Shown here: positions 20,284 through 28,928 of the stretch, one piece after another
Layout: the number at the start of each line of letters is the position of its first letter
Position numbering within the stretch: position 1 is the stretch's first letter
Origin: Collinsella sp. An307
Lineage (GTDB): Bacteria; Actinomycetota; Coriobacteriia; Coriobacteriales; Coriobacteriaceae
DNA length: 64,000 nt
NCBI RefSeq assembly: GCF_002161805.1
Contig: NZ_NFIP01000001.1
Location: 248,001 to 312,000, forward strand
Direction: 5' to 3'
The notes under the pieces: generated by a model
Seen by the model: the letters and a program-made list of their open reading frames with translations, nothing else
Database searches by the model: none
What the model was told of the DNA's origin: nothing
Made by a program: the position numbers and the translations under genes

Positions 20284-21472
20284 GGCCTCGAAGCCCACCT
20301 TCCGTCGTGCCGGTTCCAAGGCGAGCGCCCCGCGCCCGCAGGCAGCTCCCGCGCCTGTGCCGCGCCAGGCAAAAAAGCCCATTTCCTCCTATACGGCCCG
20401 CACGCGCGTGGGCAAGCCGGTTATGCGCAAGCGGGCGAGTGCTCCTGCGGCCAAGCCCCTCAAGCAGAAGCCCGCTGCTCAAAAGCCCATCGGCTCCAAG
20501 CTCTCCACTCCCGCCGTTGCGGCACTCAAGAAGCCCCAGCGCCGCATGAAGCCGCTTACCACGGTCGCCGCTCCTGCCAAGCCGGCGCCCGCCGGCAAGG
20601 CCGCCTCCTTACTCGGGCGCATCGGGGCGGTGTTCGCGGGAATCGCTCATGCGATAGGCAGCTTTGCCTCCGGCAAGGTCATCGCCATCGTCGTCGCCTG
20701 CGCGCTCGTGCTCGGCGTCGGCGGCGTGGTGCTCGTCAACTCGCCTGTCTTTGCCGCAACCGACGTGGTGATCGAGGGGAGCGAGCACGTCTCCACCGAG
20801 GCGGCTCAGCGCTTGGTCACCATCCCCAGCGGCACAACGCTTTTCAACGTTAACGCCGATGCCATCACCGAGGCGCTTTCCGAGAACCCGTGGGTGACGG
20901 GTGTCTCCATCGAGCGCGAGTTCCCGCATACCCTGCGTATCAAGCCCGAGGAGCGCACGGTCGCCGCCATCGTCTACATCCCCGCCGACGATATCGCCTG
21001 GGCCATCGGCAGCGACGGAAACTGGATCGCGCCGGTATCGCTCTCCGTCTCGACCGATGCCGAGGGTAACGTGGTCGAAGGCACCGTGGAGGGCGGACAG
21101 ACGCTCACGGGGGCAGACGCGGCGCACGCTCTTGCCCGCAAAGACGGTGCGATTCTCTTCACGGATGTTCCCACCGACGTGGAGCCCTCTACGGGACGTG
21201 AAGTGTCCTCTGAGGTCGTGCTCGCCGGTCTTGCCTATGCGAACGGCTTCTCGCCCGAGTTCATCGCCCAGATCCAGAGCCTGTCTCTGCCCTCGGTTGA
21301 TGCGATCACCGCCTATCTCGACTCCGGCATCGAGGTCTCGCTTGGCGCACCCGACGACATCGAGACCAAGGAGCGGGTCGTCACGCGCCTGCTAGAGCAG
21401 CAGCAGGGCGTCACCTACATCAACGTTCGTGTGCCCGACAACTATACGTTTAGGAGCGCACCGACCGACTAG
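20240..21472 (+). CDS. ftsQ: Cell division protein FtsQ (POTRA domain)
   Basis: Bitopic divisome scaffold that holds FtsL and DivIC/FtsB. The 410 residues comprise a very basic Ala/Lys/Pro-rich cytoplasmic region (1-140), a membrane segment at about 145-167, a POTRA domain (about 172-243; ATDVVIEGSEHVSTEAAQRL), then the FtsQ/DivIB beta domain. ATG 20240 is chosen because AGGAGG at 20222-20227 precedes it; the ATG at 20219 overlaps that SD. The start lies inside murB. The long cytoplasmic tail is common in actinobacterial FtsQ, but here it looks disordered and lysine-rich. Confidence 0.9.
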   Translation: MASSSNRKSNSSVSKASKPTFRRAGSKASAPRPQAAPAPVPRQAKKPISSYTARTRVGKPVMRKRASAPAAKPLKQKPAAQKPIGSKLSTPAVAALKKPQRRMKPLTTVAAPAKPAPAGKAASLLGRIGAVFAGIAHAIGSFASGKVIAIVVACALVLGVGGVVLVNSPVFAATDVVIEGSEHVSTEAAQRLVTIPSGTTLFNVNADAITEALSENPWVTGVSIEREFPHTLRIKPEERTVAAIVYIPADDIAWAIGSDGNWIAPVSLSVSTDAEGNVVEGTVEGGQTLTGADAAHALARKDGAILFTDVPTDVEPSTGREVSSEVVLAGLAYANGFSPEFIAQIQSLSLPSVDAITAYLDSGIEVSLGAPDDIETKERVVTRLLEQQQGVTYINVRVPDNYTFRSAPTD

Positions 21473-21669
21473 GGTGGGTGATTCGGCGAACGGTTGCCGC
21501 AACTACCTGCGCTTCTTCTGGTAACTCCACAATTTAGGCCTCTTCATTTGACGGTGACCTGCAATTTGTGCAAAGATAAGCGGGTTTACCTCGCCCTTTA
21601 ATGTAAACTTGAGCTTTAAGGTTATCTACGTCAGCCAAGATGGCTCAACCCGTCGCATCGGAGGACCAC

Positions 21670-22806
21670 ATGCACGAGAACGAGATCAACAACTATCTTG
21701 CCGTCATCAAGGTGGTCGGCGTGGGCGGTGGCGGCACCAACGCGGTCAACCGCATGATCGAGGAGGGCATCCGCGGCGTCGAGTTCGTTGCCATCAACAC
21801 CGATGCCCAGGCTCTCGCCATCTCCGATGCCGACATCAAGGTGCACATCGGCACCGACATCACGCGTGGCCTTGGCGCTGGCGCCAACCCCGAGATCGGC
21901 CGTAAGGCGGCAGACGAGAGCCGTGACGACATCAAGGAGGCGCTCGCTGGTGCCGACATGGTGTTCATCACCGCGGGCGAGGGCGGCGGCACCGGTACGG
22001 GCGCTGCCCCCATTGTGGCCGACATCGCCATGAACGACATCGGCGCGCTCACCGTCGCCGTTGTCACCAAGCCCTTCACCTTTGAGGGCCGCAAGCGCAA
22101 GAAGTCCGCTGAGGAGGGCATCGACACCCTCGCTCAGAGCGTGGACACCATGATCGTCATCCCTAACGACAAGCTGCTCGACATCGCCGAGAAGAAGACC
22201 ACTATGCTCGAGGCCTTCTCCATGGCAGACGCCGTCCTCTCGCAGGGCACCCAGGGCATCACCGACCTCATCACCGTCCCCGGCGTCATCAACCTCGACT
22301 TCGCTGACGTCAAGACGATCATGAAGCAGGCCGGTACCGCCATGATGGGCATCGGCACCGCCTCCGGTGACACCCGCGCGGTCGACGCCGCACAGCAGGC
22401 CATCTCGAGCCCGCTTCTCGAGAGCTCCATCGACGGCGCCACCCGCGTGCTGCTCTCCATCGCCGGCTCCAAGGACCTCGGCATCCAGGAGATCAACGAC
22501 GCCGCCGACCTCGTTGCCAGCGCCGTCGACCCCGAGGCCAACATCATCTTCGGTACCGTCGTGGACGAGTCGCTGGGCGATCAGGTGCGCATCACCGTTA
22601 TCGCTACCGGCTTCTCCGATGCCAACGTTAGCCGTCAGGACGAGCTCTTCTCCGCATCGTCCAAGGCCTCTGACGCGGCTCCCGCGCGCACGGCCGCTCC
22701 CGCTGCCCCTGCCGCGAGCAGCCGCACCATCGGTGGCGAGCAGGTCCACAACTTTGGCAACGACCAGTTCGAGCTGCCCGACTTCCTGAAGCGCGGCAAC
22801 TTCTAA
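21670..22806 (+). CDS. ftsZ: Cell division protein FtsZ
   Basis: Tubulin-like GTPase that forms the Z-ring. The 378-residue protein has the N-terminal [15 protein letters not shown], the tubulin signature [10 protein letters not shown], and the conserved C-terminal peptide DFLKRGNF that binds SepF and other partners after a short Ala/Pro-rich linker. ATG 21670 follows GGAGG; an upstream in-frame ATG at 21640 would add ten unconserved residues. A 197-bp AT-richer gap after ftsQ probably holds a dedicated promoter. A terminator follows. Confidence 0.97.
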   Translation: MHENEINNYLAVIKVVGVGGGGTNAVNRMIEEGIRGVEFVAINTDAQALAISDADIKVHIGTDITRGLGAGANPEIGRKAADESRDDIKEALAGADMVFITAGEGGGTGTGAAPIVADIAMNDIGALTVAVVTKPFTFEGRKRKKSAEEGIDTLAQSVDTMIVIPNDKLLDIAEKKTTMLEAFSMADAVLSQGTQGITDLITVPGVINLDFADVKTIMKQAGTAMMGIGTASGDTRAVDAAQQAISSPLLESSIDGATRVLLSIAGSKDLGIQEINDAADLVASAVDPEANIIFGTVVDESLGDQVRITVIATGFSDANVSRQDELFSASSKASDAAPARTAAPAAPAASSRTIGGEQVHNFGNDQFELPDFLKRGNF

Positions 22807-22833
22807 GGCAACGGCCAACACAGCGGTTTTGAG

Positions 22834-22863
22834 GCGCCCCGGCTTGTTCCGGGGCGCTTTTGA
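22834..22863 (+). terminator. Intrinsic terminator after ftsZ
   Basis: GCGCCCCGG and CCGGGGCGC form a 9-bp stem with a 6-nt loop, followed by TTTTGAT. It closes the dcw cluster. The pgeF SD begins directly behind it, so some readthrough may feed pgeF. Confidence 0.85.
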
Positions 22864-22877
22864 TAAGGAGGTACAAC

Positions 22878-23675
22878 GTGAGTTCACTTGAACGCAAAGA
22901 TCATGAGGGCGTCGTCTTGAACGAGGCGCGCGTGGGCGCGGTGCATCTGGCGTTCACCGAGCGGACAGGCGGCGTCTCCATGCCGCCCTTTACCTCCCTT
23001 AACCTGGGTGCGCATGTGGGCGATGACCCGGACGCGGTGGCTGAGAACCGGCGCCGGGCGCTTGAGGCGCTCGGGTGCGGGGCGTGCGCTGAGCGCCTGC
23101 TCGTGCCCAGCCAGGTGCACGGCGACCATATCGCCGTCGTGCGGTCGGCCGATGAGGCGGAGCTCGCCCGCGTGAGAGAAGAGATCGCTGCCGGCGCCGA
23201 CGGCATCGTCTGCTGCGTGCCCGGTGTACCGGTGTTGCTCAACTTTGCCGACTGCGTTCCAGTCATCCTTGCGTGCGAAGGCGGCTTTGCCGTGGTCCAC
23301 TCCGGCTGGAAGGGAACGATCGCGGCCATCGCCGGCAAGGCTGCGCGCATGCTTTCCGATACCACGGGATGTGCGCCCGGGCAGATCTTTGCCTTCATAG
23401 GCCCGCATATCACCGGGGTGGAGTACGAGGTCTCCGAGGAGCTCATCGAGCGCTTTGCCGCGCGGTTCCCGCAGGCGGTGCATGCGGGGTCCTCGCGCCT
23501 GCTCGACCTCGCCGCGTGCATCCGTGTAGCACTCGCCGAGGCGGGTGTGCCCGAAGATAGCGTTTGCGACCCGGGTCTCTCCACCGTGGGCAACAACGAC
23601 CGGTTCTTCTCCTATCGTGCCGAGAAGGGTACCTGCGGGCGTCACGGTGCCCTGGCGGTGATGGGGGAGGTGTAG
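22878..23675 (+). CDS. pgeF: PgeF/YfiH family multicopper-type purine nucleoside enzyme (DUF152)
   Basis: Member of the YfiH/YlmD family, described as polyphenol oxidases or as purine nucleoside phosphorylase/deaminase enzymes and often encoded after ftsZ. The 265-residue protein has NLGAHVGDD, QVHGDHI, ADCVPVIL, VHSGWKGT and GPHITGVEYEV, which hold the conserved Cys and His metal/active-site residues. GTG 22878 is preferred because AAGGAGGT (22865-22872) precedes it. In other bacteria the homologue edits muropeptide precursors, which fits its place behind dcw. The exact substrate here is not shown. Confidence 0.88.
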   Translation: MSSLERKDHEGVVLNEARVGAVHLAFTERTGGVSMPPFTSLNLGAHVGDDPDAVAENRRRALEALGCGACAERLLVPSQVHGDHIAVVRSADEAELARVREEIAAGADGIVCCVPGVPVLLNFADCVPVILACEGGFAVVHSGWKGTIAAIAGKAARMLSDTTGCAPGQIFAFIGPHITGVEYEVSEELIERFAARFPQAVHAGSSRLLDLAACIRVALAEAGVPEDSVCDPGLSTVGNNDRFFSYRAEKGTCGRHGALAVMGEV

Positions 23676-23720
23676 GCGCCTCTCCGCCGTGCATTTGGCG
23701 CGTATGAGGGCGTGAACATT

Positions 23721-23744
23721 TGTGAAAGTGCAAATTATTTCACA
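23721..23744. promoter_or_regulatory. TGTGAAA/TTTCACA dyad
   Basis: Seven-base arms at 23721-23727 and 23738-23744 pair perfectly around 10 bp. The half sites resemble CRP/FNR- or Rex-type halves, but the spacing is too wide for either. It lies about 225 bp upstream of the PhoU-domain gene. Confidence 0.25.
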
Positions 23745-23792
23745 TTCCGAAAAAGTTCCCCTCGCCTTCACGTTGCTTCACTTGGAGCTCAC

Positions 23793-23816
23793 TTGGGGAC
23801 GGAGTCAAATCGTGCA
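23793..23816. repeat. Copy 2 of the dispersed 24-bp repeat
   Basis: Matches 1341-1364 at 22 of 24 bases, and the flank upstream (TTGG and a GC step) is also similar. It lies in the 293-bp pgeF-phoU gap, so both copies are intergenic. Confidence 0.5.
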
Positions 23817-23968
23817 GCCAGTGGCACGGGTGGCCATGACCAAGCCCTTTGCGGCGCTACCGTGACCGTGCGCTTACAAAACCCTGACACCCGACCTCTA
23901 GACTGGCAACCGTATGCCATCCACGCTCGGGGCGGCATCCCGCCCGGCATCCGATTGGAGTCTAGAAC

Positions 23969-24838
23969 ATGCGCAAACTCTTCTCCCGTCAGCTCGTCGA
24001 GGCGCGTCACGAGATGCTCTCCATCTACGAGGTCATCGACCTTACGCTCCACGACGCGGTTCGCTCCTTTGTGACCGATGACAAGAAGCTCGCGAGCAAG
24101 GCCAAAAAGCAGGCGCTCCGCATCGATGCGCGCTGCGCCAACCTCGAGGCGGTCTGCTACAACCTCATCGCCACCCAGGGTCCCGTGGCCTCCGACTTCC
24201 GCCTGCTCCAGACCATCATCTACACCAACTTCTGCCTGCAGCGCATGTGCGACAAGGTGCGCCGCATCGCTCGCGCCGCCCAGCATAAGGTCGTCTCCGG
24301 CATCGAGCTGCCCGCTGAGCTCGTCGAGCTCGTCGAGGCGGAGGCCGGCAGCGTCTACAAGGTGCTCGGCACCTCGGCCTCTGTGCTTGTCACCAACGAC
24401 CTCGCACTGCTGCGCACCCTGAACGCGCAGGAGGAGGACACGCACGGCATCTACGAGGAGTTCTTCCGCGCCTACAACCGCATGGCCGCCATGCAGATCG
24501 ATGACGACCGCTCGCTTGACGACCTCCGCCGCGTCATCATGGTCTCGCGCTACCTCGACCGCTGCGCCCAGTACGCCATCGACGCCGCTGGTCGCATCAC
24601 CTTCCTGCTCACCGGTCAGCGCTGGAGCGCCGCGGACATCGCTGGCATCGACGAGGAGGAGCTCGAGGGCATGCGCGTCCCCTCCGGCGAGGGCGTCATC
24701 CTGCGTCCCGCGGCCGACGCCGCCTGCATCGCGCGCATTCCCGCCTCCGAGCTCACCCAGGCGGTCGTCACGCTCATCGAGAATCCCGAGGACGAGGACG
24801 ATGATGAGGATGAGGACGAGGAGGACGACCTCGCCTAG
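23969..24838 (+). CDS. PhoU-domain protein with acidic C-terminal tail
   Basis: The 289-residue soluble, helix-rich protein looks like a tandem PhoU-type three-helix bundle. The first half (MRKLFSRQLVEARHEMLSI... VASDFRLLQTIIYTNFCLQRM) matches the PhoU pattern, in which the conserved segment after SDFR/LRxL lines the metal site. PhoU proteins regulate phosphate transport and PhoR signalling. The last 19 residues are almost all Asp and Glu, which is not usual for PhoU. There is no pst operon here; the pit/DUF47 pair lies about 5.5 kb downstream. A GGAG SD precedes ATG 23969. The function is inferred from the family. Confidence 0.78.
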   Translation: MRKLFSRQLVEARHEMLSIYEVIDLTLHDAVRSFVTDDKKLASKAKKQALRIDARCANLEAVCYNLIATQGPVASDFRLLQTIIYTNFCLQRMCDKVRRIARAAQHKVVSGIELPAELVELVEAEAGSVYKVLGTSASVLVTNDLALLRTLNAQEEDTHGIYEEFFRAYNRMAAMQIDDDRSLDDLRRVIMVSRYLDRCAQYAIDAAGRITFLLTGQRWSAADIAGIDEEELEGMRVPSGEGVILRPAADAACIARIPASELTQAVVTLIENPEDEDDDEDEDEEDDLA

Positions 24839-24887
24839 TCCCGCCGGGGGCTGCCTTGTGCCGTCTTCGTAAACCTTTTGCTCTTGA

Positions 24888-24920
24888 GGGCGCACCTCCC
24901 ACAAGGGGGTGCGCCCCTTT
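24888..24920 (+). terminator. Intrinsic terminator after the PhoU-domain gene
   Basis: GGGCGCACC (24888-24896) pairs with GGTGCGCCC (24908-24916), followed by CTTT. TAGTAT at 24923-24928 just behind it could be a -10 for yggS. Confidence 0.7.
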
Positions 24921-24972
24921 GCTAGTATGGTCGAGGGCGCACCCGCGCCCGCTAGCGCAAAGAGGGTAATCC

Positions 24973-25728
24973 ATGGGTGATACGGCATCAGGCCAGGCAT
25001 ATCTCGATTGCATCCGCCGTCGGCGCGAGGAGATTCTCGCGCGCGTCGATGCGGCCCTTGCACGCTCGGGCCGCGCGGTGGACGCCGCGCGCGTCATGGC
25101 GGTCTCCAAGACGGTAGGGGTGGACGAGGTCGCCGCCGCCATAGAGGCTGGCTACCGCTTCTTTGGCGAGAACCGCCCTCAGGAGCTCATCCGCAAGCTG
25201 GAGGGGCTCGCGGCGCGCGAGGGCTTGGCGCCCGTTCGCTTCGATATGATCGGCAACCTCCAGAAGAACAAGATCAACGCCGTGCTCGGCCGCGTGGACC
25301 TCATCCATTCGGTGAGCTCGCTCCATCTTGCCCAGGCCATCTCCGACCGCGCGAAGCGCCGCCTGGCGGAAGGCGCACTCGCCCGTCCCCAGGACGTGCT
25401 GCTCGAGGTGAACATCTCGGGTGAGCAGTCTAAATCGGGATTTGAGCCCGATGAGCTCCGTCGCACCATCGAGGAGTTGCAGGGACTTCGTGGAATCCGT
25501 ATACGCGGCCTTATGACGATGGCCCCAAGAGGGGATAACGTGATGGCGCACCGCACGTTCGCGGGCCTGCGCGACCTGCGCGACGAGCTGGCCGGCCGCT
25601 ATCCGGAGCTTACGCTTGAGGAGCTTTCCTGCGGCATGAGCGAGGACTTTGAGGCGGCGCTCGAGGAGGGCTCGACTCTGGTGCGTTTGGGCAGAGTGGT
25701 CTTTGACCCCGCCTTTGAGCTAGAATAG
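24973..25728 (+). CDS. yggS: YggS/PROSC family PLP homeostasis protein
   Basis: PLP-binding TIM-barrel protein of the YggS/YlmE family that buffers vitamin B6 and affects amino-acid pools. The 251-residue protein shows the PLP lysine in VMAVSKTVG, FFGENRPQE, MIGNLQKNK, ISGEQSKSGF, MTMAP and SCGMSEDFEAAL, the standard series. The usual IGHLQ is here IGNLQ. AGAGGGT precedes ATG 24973. The gene order yggS-sepF-yggT-divIVA is conserved in Gram-positives, so co-transcription with sepF is likely. Confidence 0.93.
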   Translation: MGDTASGQAYLDCIRRRREEILARVDAALARSGRAVDAARVMAVSKTVGVDEVAAAIEAGYRFFGENRPQELIRKLEGLAAREGLAPVRFDMIGNLQKNKINAVLGRVDLIHSVSSLHLAQAISDRAKRRLAEGALARPQDVLLEVNISGEQSKSGFEPDELRRTIEELQGLRGIRIRGLMTMAPRGDNVMAHRTFAGLRDLRDELAGRYPELTLEELSCGMSEDFEAALEEGSTLVRLGRVVFDPAFELE

Positions 25729-25802
25729 CAGGTACGCGGTTTCTTTTGGCATAGCCGGAAGCCGATTCTGTAGATACACTCCGTTTGGGGGAGTTGAGAA
25801 AC

Positions 25803-26519
25803 GTGGGATTCTTAGACGAGATCAAGAGCCGCCTTCCGTTCGGCCAGCAGTTGCCCTTCGGTCAGGATGACTACGCTGCCGACGGCTACGAGGACGACTA
25901 TTACGACGGCGAGGGCTACGACGCCGAATACGGCACGCAGGACGCCTCCTACGGCCAGGGCTATGCCGCTCAGGACACCCCGTCCAACGGCGTTCTCGGC
26001 CAGACGCGCCGCGGTGAGGCCGAGTCGGTAGCGGTCTATACGCGCTCCGGCCAGCTGGTCGGCGATGCGGACCGTCATGCGACCACGTACAACCCGCCTG
26101 CGCGCTCCCATGAGGACTATCGTCCCGGCGCCTATGACACGCCGTCGAGCTATGCCGCGCAGACCCGTGCCCGCGCCGCTGCAACCCCGACTCCCGCCTC
26201 TTCGATGACCGAGAGCCACGCCGCATCGATTCTGAACGCGACGCCCCAGCTCCCGATTTATGAGCTTCGCCCTGAGAGCTATGACGACGTCGAGACGGTG
26301 GTGCGTCGCGTGCGCACCAAGCAGCCGGTGGCGCTCATCTTCGTTGGTGTTCGCACCGAGGTCGCCAAGCGCGTGCTCGACTTTAGCTACGGCTTTGCCT
26401 GCGGTCTTGGCGCCACGGTCCGCGAGGTGGGCGACCGTGTCTTTGTCGTTCTGCCGCAGGGCTGCGAGGTCACTGATTCCGACCTTGCCAAGCTCCGCGC
26501 TGACGGATACCTCAAGTAG
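25803..26519 (+). CDS. sepF: Cell division protein SepF
   Basis: Membrane-associated FtsZ anchor, the substitute for FtsA in many Gram-positives. The 238 residues comprise an N-terminal amphipathic helix (GFLDEIKSRLPFG), a long acidic Tyr/Asp/Gly-rich linker (about 20-150), and a C-terminal SepF domain (RPESYDDVETVVRRVRTKQP, then FSYGFACGLGATVREVGDRVFVVLP shown here in part). GTG 25803 gives the normal N-terminus, with GGGGGAG upstream; an upstream TTG at 25785 would break the helix start. yggT follows in the same frame behind the TAG stop. No ftsA is seen in the window. Confidence 0.92.
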   Translation: MGFLDEIKSRLPFGQQLPFGQDDYAADGYEDDYYDGEGYDAEYGTQDASYGQGYAAQDTPSNGVLGQTRRGEAESVAVYTRSGQLVGDADRHATTYNPPARSHEDYRPGAYDTPSSYAAQTRARAAATPTPASSMTESHAASILNATPQLPIYELRPESYDDVETVVRRVRTKQPVALIFVGVRTEVAKRVLDFSYGFACGLGATVREVGDRVFVVLPQGCEVTDSDLAKLRADGYLK

Positions 26520-26528
26520 CAGGGGCTG

Positions 26529-26798
26529 ATTACCATTTATCAAATCGCACAGCTTGTCAGCACACTCGTAAACTTCTACGAGACGCTCATCCTCGTGTAC
26601 ATCATCCTCATGTGGTTCCCGCTGCGCGAGGGTGGCATCGCCTATGACGTGGCGATGGTGCTCCGCTCCCTCTGCGAGCCGTTCCTGTCGATCTTCCGGC
26701 GCATCATCCCGCCCATGGGCGGCATTGACTTCTCGCCGGTTATTGCAGTTCTTGCGTTGAACGTCATCGCTCGTTTGGTAATAGGTATACTGGTTTAG
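26529..26798 (+). CDS. yggT: YggT family membrane protein, probable non-canonical start
   Basis: YggT proteins are about 90 residues with two membrane segments and sit between sepF and divIVA. Here the family-like sequence begins with TIYQIAQLVSTLVNFYETL right behind the sepF stop, but the first ATG/GTG/TTG in frame is GTG 26595, in the middle of the first hydrophobic segment (YETLILVYIILMWF). The frame is open from 26520. AGGGG at 26521-26525 could serve CTG 26526, ATT 26529 or ATT 26535. I annotate ATT 26529, giving 89 residues. It lies in the same frame as sepF, so TAG readthrough would fuse the two. The second segment is SPVIAVLALNVIARLVIGIL. The gene is clear; the start is not. Confidence 0.75.
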   Translation: MTIYQIAQLVSTLVNFYETLILVYIILMWFPLREGGIAYDVAMVLRSLCEPFLSIFRRIIPPMGGIDFSPVIAVLALNVIARLVIGILV

Positions 26799-26853
26799 AC
26801 GCAAATCCCGGGCGCGGTAGGCCCGGGCCTCGCGATGAGAAGGAGATTATCCT

Positions 26854-27498
26854 ATGGCTATCACACCTGCAGACATCCAGGCCCAGACGTTCTCCGAGGC
26901 CAAGCGCGGTTACGATCCCGCTGAGGTCGACGTTTTCCTTGAGCAGCTCGCCTCCGAGGTCGACGCCATGCTCTCCAAGATCGTCGATCTTAAGAACCGC
27001 CTGACCGCTACCGAGCACGAGCTCGCCGACGCTCAGGCTCAACTTGCGGCTCAGCCCGCGGCCGCTCCGGTTGTCGCCGCCGCGCCGCAGCACGATTTCT
27101 CCGCCACCGAGCGCCAGATCTCTGCTGCCCTCATCTCCGCCCAGCAGACCGCTGACACCATCGTTGCCGACGCCCAGCAGAACGCCCAGCGCATCTGCGA
27201 CGAGGCCGACGCCAAGGCGCGTGACGTCATCCGTCAGGCGCTTCAGGAGAAGCAGAACGAGCTCGCCGAGATCGACCGCCTGAAGGCCTCCCGCGAGGAG
27301 TTCAAGAACGAGTACCTGAAGCTCATCCAGCACTTCATGGACGACGCTCAGAACTCCTTCCCGTCCGACCTGCTCTCCTCTGCTCCGGTCGGTTCCTCCG
27401 CGGCTCCTGCTCCGGCGCCCGCTCCCGCGCCTGAGCCCGCCCCGGTTGCCGATCCCTTCGCTCCGATCGACAACTTCGTCGCGGACGACCTCGACTAG
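26854..27498 (+). CDS. divIVA: DivIVA/Wag31-type polar and septal protein
   Basis: Coiled-coil protein that senses membrane curvature and directs polar growth or septum placement. The 214-residue protein starts with the DivIVA N-domain (TPADIQAQTFSEAKRGYDPAEVDVFLEQ shown in part), then two coiled-coil stretches (about 30-65 and 80-165) separated by an Ala/Pro/Gln linker, and an Ala/Pro-rich acidic tail. AAGGAGA precedes ATG 26854. TATACT at 26786-26791 inside the yggT 3' end is a possible -10. A strong terminator follows, so the yggS-to-divIVA unit ends here. Confidence 0.93.
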   Translation: MAITPADIQAQTFSEAKRGYDPAEVDVFLEQLASEVDAMLSKIVDLKNRLTATEHELADAQAQLAAQPAAAPVVAAAPQHDFSATERQISAALISAQQTADTIVADAQQNAQRICDEADAKARDVIRQALQEKQNELAEIDRLKASREEFKNEYLKLIQHFMDDAQNSFPSDLLSSAPVGSSAAPAPAPAPAPEPAPVADPFAPIDNFVADDLD

Positions 27499-27522
27499 TT
27501 GGGTCCGTTATCCGTCTGTTGA

Positions 27523-27551
27523 AGCGCCCTGCCCCGTGCAGGGCGCTTTTT
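27523..27551 (+). terminator. Intrinsic terminator after divIVA
   Basis: A 10-bp perfect stem (AGCGCCCTGC with GCAGGGCGCT) and a 5-nt loop are followed by TTTTC. Confidence 0.92.
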
Positions 27552-27711
27552 CATGACGCTCCACCTTACAGGGGGACGTTTCTTCTGTCCGTCTGGGCCG
27601 TCTACCGAGCCAGCGCGCACGGGACGTGCGCATAAGGGCATAATGTTCGAAAGAAATCTTAGGCATCGAGGGCTTTGCGCCGTCGGTGTATGCGTGTGAG
27701 AGGGGATGCCC

Positions 27712-28824
27712 ATGGGCAGATCGTTTGGGGGCGGCAGGTCCGGTGGAGGCGGTGGCTTCCGTGGCGGCGGTCGCAGCTTTGGAGGGTTTTCCGGCGGCAG
27801 ACGAAGCGGTGGACGGAGCTTTGGCTCCGGCTTTGGCGGCGGTTCTCGTCCCGGTGGCTTTGGGTCGCCCCGTCCCGGGGTCTTTGGTGGGGGATTTGCC
27901 CCACGTCCCACCCGCAGCTTCTTTGGCGGCGGGGGAGGGAGCGGCATCTGGCCGTTTCTCGCCGGTATGGGTATCGGTCGCAGTATGAACAACAACGTGT
28001 CGCCCGCAGGGCCTGCGGGCCCCGGTCCGCAGGGGCCGGCGCCGGCGTCCGGGGGCTGCGGCTGCGGCTGCATCGTCGTGGTTATCGTCGCGCTCGTCTG
28101 CGCTTTGATATCGACCGCGCTCACCTCGGTTACGTCCTGCAGTACCTCGACGGTGGAGATTACGGCGTCTACGCACGAGCGCGAGGCGCTTCCTGCGGGC
28201 GCGGCGGAGAAGACGGTGCTCTATGACGACGCGGATGGCGATTGGATTCACAGCCCGGCTGTGGTCGAGCAGGGCCTTGAGGAGTTCTACGACCTGACGG
28301 GCGTCCGCCCCTTCCTCTATATCCTTCCCAACGGCACCTCGACCTCTGCTACCGAGCTCGGTCAAGTGGCGCTTCAGCTCTATGACGAGCTCTTTGACGA
28401 CGAGGCGCACTTTGTGCTGGTGTTCTGCGACGACGGACAGGGCTCGTTCACCTGCGGATACGCTGCTGGCTCCCAAGCGAAGTCGGTGATGGATGACGAG
28501 GCGATAGGTATCCTCTCCGACTACCTCGACCGCTATTACCAGGACCTCTCCATCGACCAGGAGGAGATCTTCTCGCGCGCCTTCGCCGATACCGCCGAGC
28601 GCATCATGACCGTTACCACATCGCCTATCGTCTACGTTGCAGGTGCGGTTGCGGTGGTCGCCGTTGTGGGCGGCATCGTCTTCGTCGTGCGCAAGCGCGC
28701 CGAGGCACGCCAGAGCGAGCAGGAGCACCTCGAGGAGGTTCTCAACACGCCGCTTGAGACCTTCGGCGATGCAAAGCTCGACGACCTTGAGGAGAAGTAC
28801 CGTTCGCCGTCAAACGACGATTGA
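27712..28824 (+). CDS. Glycine-rich membrane protein of unknown function
   Basis: I do not recognise a named family. The 370-residue protein has a Gly/Arg/Ser/Phe-rich N-terminus (1-85), a Gly/Pro/Cys turn (GGCGCGC), and a hydrophobic segment at about 122-145 (IVVVIVALVCALISTALTSV). A globular extracytoplasmic domain (about 155-300) follows, with DDADGDWIH, VEQGLEEFYDLTGVRPFLYI and FVLVFCDDGQGSFTCGY. A second membrane segment lies at about 305-325, with a short charged cytoplasmic tail. The globular part resembles the TPM/repair-type phosphatase fold in its VRPFLYI...DEAHFVLVFCDD pattern, but this is only a hint. ATG 27712 is used (GAGAGGGG six bases upstream). It lies 104 bp before pspA, so a joint envelope-stress role is an inference. 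Confidence 0.75.
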   Translation: MGRSFGGGRSGGGGGFRGGGRSFGGFSGGRRSGGRSFGSGFGGGSRPGGFGSPRPGVFGGGFAPRPTRSFFGGGGGSGIWPFLAGMGIGRSMNNNVSPAGPAGPGPQGPAPASGGCGCGCIVVVIVALVCALISTALTSVTSCSTSTVEITASTHEREALPAGAAEKTVLYDDADGDWIHSPAVVEQGLEEFYDLTGVRPFLYILPNGTSTSATELGQVALQLYDELFDDEAHFVLVFCDDGQGSFTCGYAAGSQAKSVMDDEAIGILSDYLDRYYQDLSIDQEEIFSRAFADTAERIMTVTTSPIVYVAGAVAVVAVVGGIVFVVRKRAEARQSEQEHLEEVLNTPLETFGDAKLDDLEEKYRSPSNDD

Positions 28825-28867
28825 GGCGCTTGCGCAAGTTCTCGCAAGGGTACAAGGTAGGCTAACC

Positions 28868-28890
28868 GCGCGCTCGGGGGTTGAGCGCGC
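28868..28890. promoter_or_regulatory. Hairpin in the pspA leader
   Basis: GCGCGCTC (28868-28875) pairs with GAGCGCGC (28883-28890) across 7 nt in the 104-bp gap. There is no T-run. It could be a weak terminator or a leader stem. Confidence 0.35.
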
Positions 28891-28928
28891 CTGAAGCGGA
28901 TGGGTCCGCCTAGAGGAGGAGTTCCACC

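Noticed and set aside
26595-26798. Short yggT starting at GTG 26595
   Set aside because: It would lose the conserved N-terminus and half of the first membrane segment; no SD lies before 26595. The longer form with a rare start is a better reading, although not proven.
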